Below are positions 16,153 through 24,266 of a stretch of 64,000 nucleotides of DNA, piece after piece. Position 1 is the first letter of the stretch. The number at the start of each line of letters is the position of its first letter. Source of the stretch: Oscillospiraceae bacterium (GTDB taxonomy: Bacteria; Bacillota; Clostridia; Oscillospirales; Oscillospiraceae); assembly GCA_017409205.1 (NCBI GenBank), contig JAFQTF010000008.1, positions 1 to 64,000 of the forward strand, written 5' to 3'. The position numbers were made by a program, and so were the translations under genes. The notes beneath the pieces were generated by a model. It saw nothing but the letters and a program-made list of their open reading frames with translations. It had not been told where the DNA came from and made no database searches.

Positions 16153-18027
16153 ATGAATCGCCTGAAAAATAACAAGCTGAACCCTACGGTTCTGTCCAAG
16201 GTGCTGCTGATCATCCTGCTGGATGTGCTGGCTACCGCGGTAGCCTTCTTCCTGGGTCTGTGGTTCCGGTATGACTTTGTATTCGAGGATATTTCCCATT
16301 ACTTTATCGAGGGTTATCTGTCCTCCATCGGCATCTGGTGTGCAGTTACGGTAGGTGTGCTGTTCCTCTTCAACCTGTATAACTGTATCTGGGTCTTTGT
16401 GGGAACCTCGGAAGTATTCCGGATCCTGGGTGCTTATGCTGTCCTGGCAGTCATCGGCGTGGCGTTCCACATGTATGGTGTTGCGCTGCCCCGATCCAGC
16501 TGTATCATTGGTCTGATCCTCAGTGGTATCTTTACCCTGGGCATCCGGTTCTCCTACCGGATGATCCGGACGCTCCAGACAAAATTCATTCACATGGCCC
16601 ATGCCTCCGGCATGAAAAACGTGATGCTCATCGGCGCAGGTGATGCCGGACGGACTCTGGCCACGGAATTCAGCAACAGCGAATATATCCGGGACAATCT
16701 GGTCTGCGTCATCGATGACAACCCTGTGAAGGTAGGCAAGCGGCTGTGCGGTATTCCCATTGTGGGCACGCGGCAGGATATTCCCACCATGGTGGAGCGC
16801 TACAAGATCAGCAAGATCATTTTCGCCATCCCCAGCGCCTCCGGTCAAACCCGGAAGGAGATCCTGGATATCTGTACCACCACTGGCTGCGAGGTGCAGA
16901 TGCTGCCCGGTATCTATCAGATGGTCAACGGCGAAGTCAGCGTCAGCAAGCTGCGCAAGGTGGATCCCCAGGATCTGCTGGGCCGGGAGCCCATCCGGGT
17001 CAATCTGGATGAGATCATGGACTATGTCTCCGGCAAGGTGGTTATGGTCACCGGCGGCGGCGGAAGCATCGGCAGTGAGCTGTGCCGTCAGATCGCCCAG
17101 GCAAATCCCAAACAGCTGATTATTTTTGAGATTTACGAAAACAATGCCTATGATATCCAGATGGAGCTGCAGCGTACCTGCCCGGAGCTGAATCTGGAGG
17201 TGCTCATCGGTTCTGTCCGCAATACCAACCGGGTAAACTATGTGGTCAGCCATTATAAGCCGGATCTGGTGTTCCATGCCGCAGCCCACAAGCATGTGCC
17301 GCTGATGGAGGACAGTCCCAACGAGGCAATCAAGAACAATGTTTTTGGTACCTACAAAATGGCAAAGGCCGCGGCGAAGTACGGTGTCAAGCGGTTTGTT
17401 CTGATCTCCACCGACAAGGCCGTGAACCCGACCAATATCATGGGTGCCTCCAAGCGCCTGTGTGAAATGGTGGTGCAGATGATGAACCGGCAGTCTGACA
17501 CGGAATTCGTGGCAGTCCGCTTCGGTAACGTGCTGGGCAGCAACGGCAGCGTCATTCCTCTGTTCAAGAAGCAGATCGAGGCCGGCGGCCCCGTCACTGT
17601 CACCCACCCCGACATTATCCGCTACTTCATGACCATTCCCGAAGCAGTATCTCTGGTGCTGCAGGCAGGCTACTATGCCCGGGGTGGCGAGATCTTCATT
17701 CTGGATATGGGCGAGCCTGTAAAGATCGATACCATGGCCCGGAACATGATCCGGCTGTCAGGCTATGAGCCGGATGTGGATATCAAGGTGATGTACACCG
17801 GTCTGCGGCCTGGTGAGAAGCTTTATGAGGAGCTTCTGATGAAGGAAGAGGGCCTGCAGGATACCGACAATAAGCTGATCCACATCGGCAAACCCATCGT
17901 TATGGATGACGAGGTATTCCGGGAACAGCTGGACCGGCTGGAAAAGGCCTGCAAGGCAGAGGTCGGCAATATGAAGGACATCGTGGCCGAGATCGTTCCG
18001 ACCTACAAGAGAAAACAGGAAGTGTAA
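16153..18027 (+). CDS. CapD/PglF/WbpM-type UDP-GlcNAc 4,6-dehydratase (membrane)
   Basis: A 624-residue protein with four N-terminal membrane helices (residues 15-120), a CoA-binding-like Rossmann domain (about 135-265; I-G-A-G-D-A-G-R-T-L) and a C-terminal extended SDR domain (from about 290) with NAD motif V-T-G-G-G-G-S-I-G-S-E-L. The catalytic stretch is S-T-D-K-A-V-N-P-T-N-I-M-G-A-S-K, with Met instead of the usual SDR Tyr, as in PglF/WbpM/CapD. It removes water from UDP-GlcNAc to give the 4-keto-6-deoxy sugar used for UDP-D-QuiNAc, UDP-D-FucNAc or bacillosamine. ATG 16153 is chosen over upstream starts because GGAAG sits seven bases before it and the conserved membrane region follows. 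It heads block A, followed by a phosphoglycosyl transferase and a reductase. Confidence 0.88.
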   Translation: MNRLKNNKLNPTVLSKVLLIILLDVLATAVAFFLGLWFRYDFVFEDISHYFIEGYLSSIGIWCAVTVGVLFLFNLYNCIWVFVGTSEVFRILGAYAVLAVIGVAFHMYGVALPRSSCIIGLILSGIFTLGIRFSYRMIRTLQTKFIHMAHASGMKNVMLIGAGDAGRTLATEFSNSEYIRDNLVCVIDDNPVKVGKRLCGIPIVGTRQDIPTMVERYKISKIIFAIPSASGQTRKEILDICTTTGCEVQMLPGIYQMVNGEVSVSKLRKVDPQDLLGREPIRVNLDEIMDYVSGKVVMVTGGGGSIGSELCRQIAQANPKQLIIFEIYENNAYDIQMELQRTCPELNLEVLIGSVRNTNRVNYVVSHYKPDLVFHAAAHKHVPLMEDSPNEAIKNNVFGTYKMAKAAAKYGVKRFVLISTDKAVNPTNIMGASKRLCEMVVQMMNRQSDTEFVAVRFGNVLGSNGSVIPLFKKQIEAGGPVTVTHPDIIRYFMTIPEAVSLVLQAGYYARGGEIFILDMGEPVKIDTMARNMIRLSGYEPDVDIKVMYTGLRPGEKLYEELLMKEEGLQDTDNKLIHIGKPIVMDDEVFREQLDRLEKACKAEVGNMKDIVAEIVPTYKRKQEV

Positions 18028-18046
18028 CCACCTCAGGGGGTAGATT

Positions 18047-18664
18047 ATGTACAACAAAGTATTCAAGCGCCTGATCGACATTCTTCTTTCCGGCATTGCC
18101 ATCATTGTGCTGGCACCGGTGTTTCTGATCCTGGCCATTGCCATCAAGATCGATGATCCCGGCCCGGTGTTTTTCCGTCAGAAGCGGGTGGGTATCCATA
18201 AGACCCATTTCAATATTCTGAAATTCCGCACCATGAAAATGAATACCCCCAAGGATACCCCCACCCATCTACTGGAGAATCCCCAGCAGTATATCACGAA
18301 GGTGGGCGGCATTCTGCGTAAGACTTCACTGGATGAACTGCCCCAGATCTTCCAGATCTTCAGCGGAAAGATGTCCATCATCGGTCCCCGGCCTGCCCTG
18401 TGGAATCAGTATGATCTGATTGAAGAACGGGACAAGTACGGTGCCAACGATGTGCGCCCCGGACTCACCGGCTGGGCACAGATCAATGGCCGGGACGAGC
18501 TGCCCATTGATGTAAAGGCCCGTTTTGACGGCGAATATGTGCAGAAGTTAAGCTTCGGCTTTGACTGCAAGTGCTTCTTCGGCACCATCGTTTCCGTGCT
18601 GAAGCACGACGGTGTGGTGGAAGGCGGCACCGGCCAGCTGGAAAAGGAGAAGGATAACAAATGA
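18047..18664 (+). CDS. CapM/WcaJ-type initiating sugar-phosphate transferase
   Basis: A 205-residue monotopic phosphoglycosyl transferase. One N-terminal hydrophobic re-entrant helix (about 10-32) precedes the catalytic signature K-F-R-T-M-K (about 62-67), the conserved T-S-L-D-E-L-P-Q (about 95-102) and G-P-R-P-A-L. It moves a sugar-1-phosphate from UDP-sugar to undecaprenyl phosphate and so starts repeat-unit synthesis on the inner membrane face. With a CapD-like dehydratase before it and a CapN-like reductase after it, the likely first sugar is D-FucNAc or D-QuiNAc, by analogy with S. aureus type 5/8 capsule. Its stop overlaps the next start (ATGA). Confidence 0.88.
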   Translation: MYNKVFKRLIDILLSGIAIIVLAPVFLILAIAIKIDDPGPVFFRQKRVGIHKTHFNILKFRTMKMNTPKDTPTHLLENPQQYITKVGGILRKTSLDELPQIFQIFSGKMSIIGPRPALWNQYDLIEERDKYGANDVRPGLTGWAQINGRDELPIDVKARFDGEYVQKLSFGFDCKCFFGTIVSVLKHDGVVEGGTGQLEKEKDNK

Positions 18665-19539
18665 AAAAGATCCTCATCACCGGTGCAAACAGCTATATCG
18701 GCATGTCCTTCGACAGCTATCTGAAGCAGTGGCCCGATCGGTATCTGGTGGATACCGTGGATATGATCGACGGCAGCTGGAAGGAAAAGAGCTTTGCGGG
18801 CTATGATGCGGTCTACCATGTGGCGGGCATTGCCCACTCTGACCACGGCAAGATCAGCCCGGAGCGGGCACAGCTGTACTATAAGGTCAACCGGGATCTG
18901 GCAGTGGAGACCGCCAAGAAGGCCAAGGCCGAAGGCGTGAAGCAGTTTATTTTCATGAGCTCCGCTTCCGTTTACGGCAAGAGTGCCCCCATTGGCAAGA
19001 ACAAGATGATCACCCGGGAGACACCCTTCTCTCCGGAAAACAGCTATGGTGACAGCAAGGTGCAGGCGGAGCAGGGCATTATGCCCCTGCAGAGCGAGGA
19101 TTTTAAGGTGGTCATCCTCCGTCCTCCCATGATCTACGGCAAGGGCTGCAAGGGTAACTATACCACCTTGTCCAGTCTGGCCAAGAAGCTGCCCTGCTTC
19201 CCCTATGTGGACAATAAGCGTTCCATGCTCTATATTGAAAATCTGGTGGAATTCGTCAAGCTCATGGTGGATAACGAGGAGAACGGTATATTCTGGCCTC
19301 AGAACAGTGAATATACCAATACCTCCCAGATGGTGGCCATGATCGCTGCTGTCCACGGTAAGCGGATGATCCTGGTGAAGGGCTTTTCCTGGGCTCTGAA
19401 GATCCTCAGCCGGATGACGGCACTGGTGGACAAGGCCTTCGGCAGCTTCTGCTGCGACCAGGAAATGAGCAGCTATAAGCAGAATTACTGTATTGTCAAT
19501 TTGGCAGACTCCATTAAGGAAACCGAGGGGATCGCGTGA
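18661..19539 (+). CDS. NAD-dependent epimerase/dehydratase, predicted 4-ketoreductase (CapN/WbpV-like)
   Basis: A 292-residue extended SDR. N-terminal I-L-I-T-G-A-N-S-Y-I-G is the NAD(P) motif. The catalytic triad is seen as S-S-A-S-V-Y-G (Ser) with Y-G-D-S-K (Tyr/Lys, about residues 119-123). Proteins of this group reduce the UDP-4-keto-6-deoxy-GlcNAc made by a CapD-type enzyme, giving UDP-D-FucNAc (CapN) or UDP-D-QuiNAc (WbpV). The position directly after the dehydratase and priming transferase supports that job. The C-4 stereochemistry cannot be read, so which sugar is formed is open. It overlaps the next gene by four bases (GTGA). Confidence 0.75.
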   Translation: MKKILITGANSYIGMSFDSYLKQWPDRYLVDTVDMIDGSWKEKSFAGYDAVYHVAGIAHSDHGKISPERAQLYYKVNRDLAVETAKKAKAEGVKQFIFMSSASVYGKSAPIGKNKMITRETPFSPENSYGDSKVQAEQGIMPLQSEDFKVVILRPPMIYGKGCKGNYTTLSSLAKKLPCFPYVDNKRSMLYIENLVEFVKLMVDNEENGIFWPQNSEYTNTSQMVAMIAAVHGKRMILVKGFSWALKILSRMTALVDKAFGSFCCDQEMSSYKQNYCIVNLADSIKETEGIA

Positions 19540-20744
19540 ATATTCTGGTTTTTTCCCAGTATTTCTATCCGGAAAATTTCCGGATCAATACCCTTTGCCG
19601 GGAACTGACGGATCGGGGCCACAGTGTGACGGTGGTCACGGGCTATCCCCAGTATCCCATCGGCCGGATCTATGACGGCTATGGCTTTGACATTCCCTAT
19701 GAAAATCAGTGGAACGGTGTGAAGATCTGCCGTTTGAAAGTCCATCCCCGGGGCAGCAACCTGCTGGGGATGCTGCGCAATACGGTGGACTATGTGGTTC
19801 AGGCGAACCGCTGGGTCAGGGCCTGTCAGGAGAAATTTGACGCTGTATATGTGTTTGAAGTCTCTCCTGTCACCGTGGGCCTTCCCGCTGTGACTTACAA
19901 GAAGAAATTTGGTGTGCCCATGTTCTTCAATCTTCAGGATCTGTGGCCTGAGAATGTGGAGGAGGTGCTGGGCATCCGCTTTCCGCCTCTGACCTGGCTC
20001 ATCAACCGGATCGTGGATAAGATCTACGGCGCCAGCGATAAGATCCTCTGCACCTCCATGGGCTTTGCGGAGAATCTCCGGGCCCGGGGCGTTGATGAAG
20101 GAAAGATCGTTTTCTGGCCCCAGTTTTGTCTGGATCCCAATCTCTCCGGGGCCCGGAAACCGGAGATCTACCCGGAAGATACCTTCAACATCGTCTTTGC
20201 CGGCAATCTGGGTGACGCCCAGGGGCTGGATCTGATGGTGGAGGCCGCAAAGGAACTGAAAAATACCGGCATCCGCTGGTTCCTGGTGGGCGACGGCCGT
20301 GCCAGAGCCCGTCTGGAGCAGAAGGTAAAGGAAAACGGTGTGGAGCAGGAAGTGACCTTTGTGGGTCGTGTCAGCGAAAAAGAAGCCGACCGTTATGTTC
20401 ACTTTGCCGATTGTGCCTATCTGTCTTTTAAAGATAATAAGATCTTCAATATGACCCTGCCTGCCAAGCTGCAGACCTATCTCGCCTGCGGCACACCCAT
20501 TCTGGCGGCGGCAGGGGGTGAGAGCGCCCGGCTGGTGGGGGAGAATGGCATTGGTTTTGTATGCCAGCCCCGGCTGGAGGCGCTGGTGAAAACCGTAAAA
20601 GCGGCAGCCTCTGCTTCCCGGGAGGAACACCGGGAGATGTCCCGGGCTGCCAGGACATATTATGAGCAGCATTTCACCATGGATACTCTGGTGACAGAGC
20701 TGGAGCAGATGCTGCGCCTTGAAATCAAGAAACAGGAGAACTGA
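19536..20744 (+). CDS. WbuB/CapL-like family 4 glycosyltransferase (predicted L-FucNAc transferase)
   Basis: A 402-residue GT4 enzyme starting with GTG in a GTGA overlap. It begins I-L-V-F-S-Q-Y-F-Y-P-E-N-F-R, the pattern of WbuB-type transferases, and has the second Rossmann domain from about residue 200 (I-V-F-A-G-N-L-G-D-A-Q-G). WbuB and CapL relatives add L-FucNAc to a lipid-linked first sugar. The next genes (capE, capF, capG) make UDP-L-FucNAc, so donor and transferase match. The acceptor and linkage are inferred by analogy only. Confidence 0.78.
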   Translation: MNILVFSQYFYPENFRINTLCRELTDRGHSVTVVTGYPQYPIGRIYDGYGFDIPYENQWNGVKICRLKVHPRGSNLLGMLRNTVDYVVQANRWVRACQEKFDAVYVFEVSPVTVGLPAVTYKKKFGVPMFFNLQDLWPENVEEVLGIRFPPLTWLINRIVDKIYGASDKILCTSMGFAENLRARGVDEGKIVFWPQFCLDPNLSGARKPEIYPEDTFNIVFAGNLGDAQGLDLMVEAAKELKNTGIRWFLVGDGRARARLEQKVKENGVEQEVTFVGRVSEKEADRYVHFADCAYLSFKDNKIFNMTLPAKLQTYLACGTPILAAAGGESARLVGENGIGFVCQPRLEALVKTVKAAASASREEHREMSRAARTYYEQHFTMDTLVTELEQMLRLEIKKQEN

Positions 20745-20749
20745 TCGAT

Positions 20750-21799
20750 ATGAGCATTTTTGCAGGTAAGACTCTTATGATCACCGGCGGTACCGGTTCC
20801 TTCGGCAATGCAGTGCTGAACCGCTTTCTGGATACGGATATCCGGGAGATCCGGGTTTTTTCCCGGGACGAAAAGAAGCAGGACGATATGCGCCACGAAT
20901 TCCAGGCAAAGCTGCCTCAGGCGGCAAACAAGATCAAGTTCTTTATCGGTGATGTCCGGGATCTGGCTTCTGTGAAAAACGCCATGCACGGTGTAGACTA
21001 CATCTTCCATGCAGCTGCGCTGAAGCAGGTCCCCTCCTGTGAATTTTTCCCTATGGAGGCCGTCAAGACCAACGTCATCGGCACGGACAATGTGCTGACT
21101 GCGGCCATTGATGCCGGTGTGAAGAGCGTGATCTGCCTGTCCACCGACAAGGCTGCCTATCCTGTCAACGCCATGGGTACCTCCAAGGCTATGATGGAAA
21201 AGGTCATCGTAGCAAAGTCCCGGACTGTGGCTCCGGAAGTGACCAAGATCTGCTGCACCCGCTACGGCAATGTGATGTGCAGCCGGGGCAGCGTGATCCC
21301 CCTGTGGATCGAGCAGATCAAAGCCGGCAACCCCATCACCATCACGGAGCCCTCCATGACCCGGTTTATTATGAGTCTGGAGGAAGCTGTGGATCTGGTG
21401 CTGTTTGCCTTCGAAAACGGCATCAGCGGCGATATTCTGGTGCAGAAGGCGCCTGCCTGCACCATTGAAACACTGGCTCAGGCGGTTACGGGCCTCTTTG
21501 CTCCCGGCCATGAGATCAAGGTCATCGGCATCCGCCACGGCGAAAAGATGTATGAGACCCTTCTGACCAACGAGGAGTGCGCCAACGCCATCGATCTGGG
21601 CAACTTCTACCGGGTGCCCTCTGACAAGCGGGACCTGAATTACGACAAATATTTCAAGGAAGGCGACAAGGAGCGCAATGTGCTCACCGAATTCAACAGT
21701 TCCAATACGGAGCTTCTGAACGTTGCGCAGGTTCAGGAAAAGCTGCTGAGCCTCAGCTATATCCGGGATGAACTGGCTGCCTGGAAAAAGGAAGCTTAA
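20750..21799 (+). CDS. capE: CapE/FnlA: UDP-GlcNAc 4,6-dehydratase/5-epimerase
   Basis: A 349-residue soluble SDR with the NAD motif I-T-G-G-T-G-S-F-G at 9-17. S-T-D-K-A-A-Y-P-V-N-A-M-G-T-S-K shows the Lys and the Met-for-Tyr change typical of the CapE group. C-R-Y-G-N-V-M-C-S-R-G-S-V-I-P-L-W is the second diagnostic stretch. It is the first committed step to UDP-L-FucNAc, forming the 2-acetamido-2,6-dideoxy-4-hexulose with L-configuration at C5. CapF and CapG lie at 22534 and 24267. An acyltransferase gene is wedged between capE and capF. Confidence 0.9.
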   Translation: MSIFAGKTLMITGGTGSFGNAVLNRFLDTDIREIRVFSRDEKKQDDMRHEFQAKLPQAANKIKFFIGDVRDLASVKNAMHGVDYIFHAAALKQVPSCEFFPMEAVKTNVIGTDNVLTAAIDAGVKSVICLSTDKAAYPVNAMGTSKAMMEKVIVAKSRTVAPEVTKICCTRYGNVMCSRGSVIPLWIEQIKAGNPITITEPSMTRFIMSLEEAVDLVLFAFENGISGDILVQKAPACTIETLAQAVTGLFAPGHEIKVIGIRHGEKMYETLLTNEECANAIDLGNFYRVPSDKRDLNYDKYFKEGDKERNVLTEFNSSNTELLNVAQVQEKLLSLSYIRDELAAWKKEA

Positions 21800-21802
21800 A
21801 CC

Positions 21803-22519
21803 ATGAATAAAAAGGAACTGGTGGTCAAATACCGAAGCCTTGTGAGTCTGGCTTGCCGGATTCACAACCTGAGAAACTGCTTCCGGATCCGAAAGACCGG
21901 GGACAACAACCGCATCATCGCCCCCTGTGCCTTGCTGAAGCAGGTGGATATCCGGATCAAGGGCAGCAACAATACCATCATCGTGGAGGATTTTGCCCAG
22001 CTGAAGGGAACTTCCATCTATATCAACGGCAGTGGCAACACCATTACCGTTGGCGGGTGGAGCTATCTGGGGGGCACCGATCTCTTTATTGAAGATGACG
22101 GCGGCAGCATTGCCATTGGCAGCCGCACCAAATTCCTGGGCAAGACCCATCTGGCAGTCATTGAGGGTACAGCTATCACCATTGGTGAGGACTGCCTGTT
22201 TTCCAGCGATATCCAGCTGCGTACGGGAGATTCTCATTCCGTGCTGGACCTCCGGGGCTGCCGGATCAATGCCTCCCGGGACATTGTTATCGGCGACCAT
22301 GTGTGGGTCGGGACCGGTGCATTTCTGACCAAGGGCGCCGCAGTTGCCCCCCACAGCATCGTGGGTGCCCGGGCTATGGTGACAAAGGCCTTTGATGAAC
22401 CCAACTGCTCGCTGGCCGGTGTACCTGCCAGAGTCGTAAGGACCGGTGTTGACTGGTCCATCCGCCGGATCCCTGCGGGGGAAACGGCTCCTGATTTTCA
22501 TCCATACGTAAAAGAATAA
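21803..22519 (+). CDS. Left-handed beta-helix acyltransferase (O-acetyltransferase candidate)
   Basis: A 238-residue hexapeptide-repeat protein. Regular I-T-V-G, I-A-I-G, I-T-I-G and I-V-I-G turns build a parallel beta-helix from about 60 to 215, and the final G-D-H-V-W-V-G then S-I-V-G-A-R-A-M-V-T-K and L-A-G-V-P-A-R-V-V form the standard end of sugar O-acetyltransferases (LacA/WcaF-like). It probably moves an acetyl group from acetyl-CoA to a sugar of the repeat unit in the cytoplasm. The first 60 residues are basic and without repeats. It is inserted between capE and capF with three-base spacing. Confidence 0.8.
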   Translation: MNKKELVVKYRSLVSLACRIHNLRNCFRIRKTGDNNRIIAPCALLKQVDIRIKGSNNTIIVEDFAQLKGTSIYINGSGNTITVGGWSYLGGTDLFIEDDGGSIAIGSRTKFLGKTHLAVIEGTAITIGEDCLFSSDIQLRTGDSHSVLDLRGCRINASRDIVIGDHVWVGTGAFLTKGAAVAPHSIVGARAMVTKAFDEPNCSLAGVPARVVRTGVDWSIRRIPAGETAPDFHPYVKE

Positions 22520-22533
22520 AGGAGAAGGATCGT

Positions 22534-23739
22534 ATGAATATTCTGATCACCGGTGCTGCCGGATTTGTAGGAAAGAATCTGACTGCGGCTCTGCAGTGCA
22601 TCCGGGACGGCAAAGACCGCACCCATCCCGGGGTGGAGATCGGCCAGCTGTATTTGTACGATGTGGATTCTCCCGACAGCCTTTTGGAAGAAGCCTGCCA
22701 AAAGGCTGATTTCGTATTCAATCTCGCCGGTGTGAACCGGCCCCAAAACCAGGCGGAGTTCATGCAGGGTAACTTTGGCTTCGCGTCCACTCTGCTGGAG
22801 ACACTGAAAAAATACGGCAATACCTGCCCTGTCATGCTGTCCTCTTCCATCCAGGCTACCCTGATCGGCCGTTATGCCAATGGAGAATACGGAAAAAGCA
22901 AAAAGGCAGGAGAGGAACTGTTTTTTGCTTACGGCCAGCAGACCGGTGCGAAGGTGCTGGTATACCGGTTTCCCAATCTGTTCGGCAAGTGGTGCCGCCC
23001 CAACTATAATTCCGCGGTGGCTACCTTCTGCCACAATTATGCCCACGATCTGCCCATCACCGTCAATGATCCGGCGGTGCAGCTGGAACTGCTGTATATC
23101 GATGATCTGATCGATGAAATGCTCTGTGCGCTGGAAGGGAAGGAGCACCGCTGTGAATTTGAGGGCGTGGATACGGTGCTGACGGAAACCGGCCGGTTCT
23201 GTGCCGCTCCCGTGACCCATAAGGTCACACTGGGACAGATCGTGGAGCTGCTGGATGCCTTCCGCGCCCAGCCCGGAACGCTGATGATGCCGGAGATCCC
23301 TGCAGGGAGCTTTGCAAAAAAGCTGTACTCCACCTATCTTTCCTATCTGCCCAGAGAGAAGGCAGTATTCCCCCTGAAAATGAACTGTGATGCCCGGGGC
23401 AGCTTTACAGAGTTGCTGCGTACCGAAAAGTGCGGCCAGTTCAGCGTGAATATCAGCAAGCCCGGCATTACCAAGGGCCAGCACTGGCACCATACCAAGT
23501 GGGAGTTCTTCATCGTTGTGGCAGGCCATGGCCTGATCCAGCAGCGCAGGGTGGGCTCTGATGAGGTGCTGAATTTTGAAGTTTCCGGCGAAACCATTGA
23601 AGCCGTTCATATGCTGCCGGGCTATACCCACAATATCATCAATCTGTCGGATTCCGAGGATCTGGTGACACTGATGTGGGCAAACGAATGCTTTGATCCC
23701 GGCAGACCCGATACATTCTTTGAGAAGGTGGAAGCATGA
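22534..23739 (+). CDS. capF: CapF/FnlB: bifunctional UDP-sugar reductase/epimerase
   Basis: A 401-residue, two-domain enzyme. The N-terminal SDR (I-L-I-T-G-A-A-G-F-V-G, residues 3-13; Y-G-K-S-K at about 117-121) does the NADPH reduction. A C-terminal cupin (about 275-395) with G-Q-H-W-H-H-T-K-W-E-F-F supplies the metal-site histidines for the C3 epimerisation. It yields UDP-2-acetamido-2,6-dideoxy-L-talose, the substrate of CapG. This fusion is specific to the L-FucNAc pathway, making the pathway call strong. The ATG has AAGGAGAAGG upstream. It overlaps the following acetyltransferase by four bases. Confidence 0.93.
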   Translation: MNILITGAAGFVGKNLTAALQCIRDGKDRTHPGVEIGQLYLYDVDSPDSLLEEACQKADFVFNLAGVNRPQNQAEFMQGNFGFASTLLETLKKYGNTCPVMLSSSIQATLIGRYANGEYGKSKKAGEELFFAYGQQTGAKVLVYRFPNLFGKWCRPNYNSAVATFCHNYAHDLPITVNDPAVQLELLYIDDLIDEMLCALEGKEHRCEFEGVDTVLTETGRFCAAPVTHKVTLGQIVELLDAFRAQPGTLMMPEIPAGSFAKKLYSTYLSYLPREKAVFPLKMNCDARGSFTELLRTEKCGQFSVNISKPGITKGQHWHHTKWEFFIVVAGHGLIQQRRVGSDEVLNFEVSGETIEAVHMLPGYTHNIINLSDSEDLVTLMWANECFDPGRPDTFFEKVEA

Positions 23740-24251
23740 AACGACTGTTCATTCTCGGCGCCGGCGGTTACGGCAGAACCATAGCCGACCTGGCCTCCCA
23801 GTTGGGAGAATACTACCAGATCTCCTTTCTGGATGACAAGACCACCGGAAGAAATATCCTGGGCACCTGCGAAGAGGTGTTCCGCTTCCTGGACGACACC
23901 ACCGAGGTCTATCCTGCCTTTGGCAGCGGAGAGCTGCGGATGAAATGGCTGCGCCGTCTGAGGGAGGAGGGCTGCCATGTGCCGTCTCTGGTGCACCCCA
24001 GAGCCTATGTCAGCCCCACGGTGAAGATCGGCACCGGATCCATGGTGCTGCCCATGGCGGTGGTGAACACCGAAGTTACCATCGGCGAGGGCTGCATCAT
24101 CAACATCGGCGTGCTGGTGGATCATGGCTGCATCATTGAGGATGGTGTCCATCTGGCTCCCGGAGCCATTGTCAAGGCGGAGAACCGGATCCCTGCCGAT
24201 ACCAAGATCCAGTCCGGAACCATTATTGAAAATCGTCAATATCCCTTATAA
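23736..24251 (+). CDS. NeuD/PglD-family sugar acetyltransferase (short form)
   Basis: A 171-residue protein with an N-terminal PglD-like sugar-binding Rossmann half (L-F-I-L-G-A-G-G-Y-G-R, residues 4-14) and hexapeptide repeats from about 90 (V-K-I-G-T-G-S, V-T-I-G-E-G-C-I-I-N-I-G, H-G-C-I-I-E-D-G). It is about 40 residues shorter than typical PglD/NeuD, ending soon after the last coil. Relatives acetylate amino sugars or sialic acid. Here, with no aminotransferase in the block, O-acetylation of the glycan is more likely than N-acetylation. It lies between capF and capG and is coupled to capF. Confidence 0.78.
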   Translation: MKRLFILGAGGYGRTIADLASQLGEYYQISFLDDKTTGRNILGTCEEVFRFLDDTTEVYPAFGSGELRMKWLRRLREEGCHVPSLVHPRAYVSPTVKIGTGSMVLPMAVVNTEVTIGEGCIINIGVLVDHGCIIEDGVHLAPGAIVKAENRIPADTKIQSGTIIENRQYPL

Positions 24252-24266
24252 AAGGAGAAAATAACC

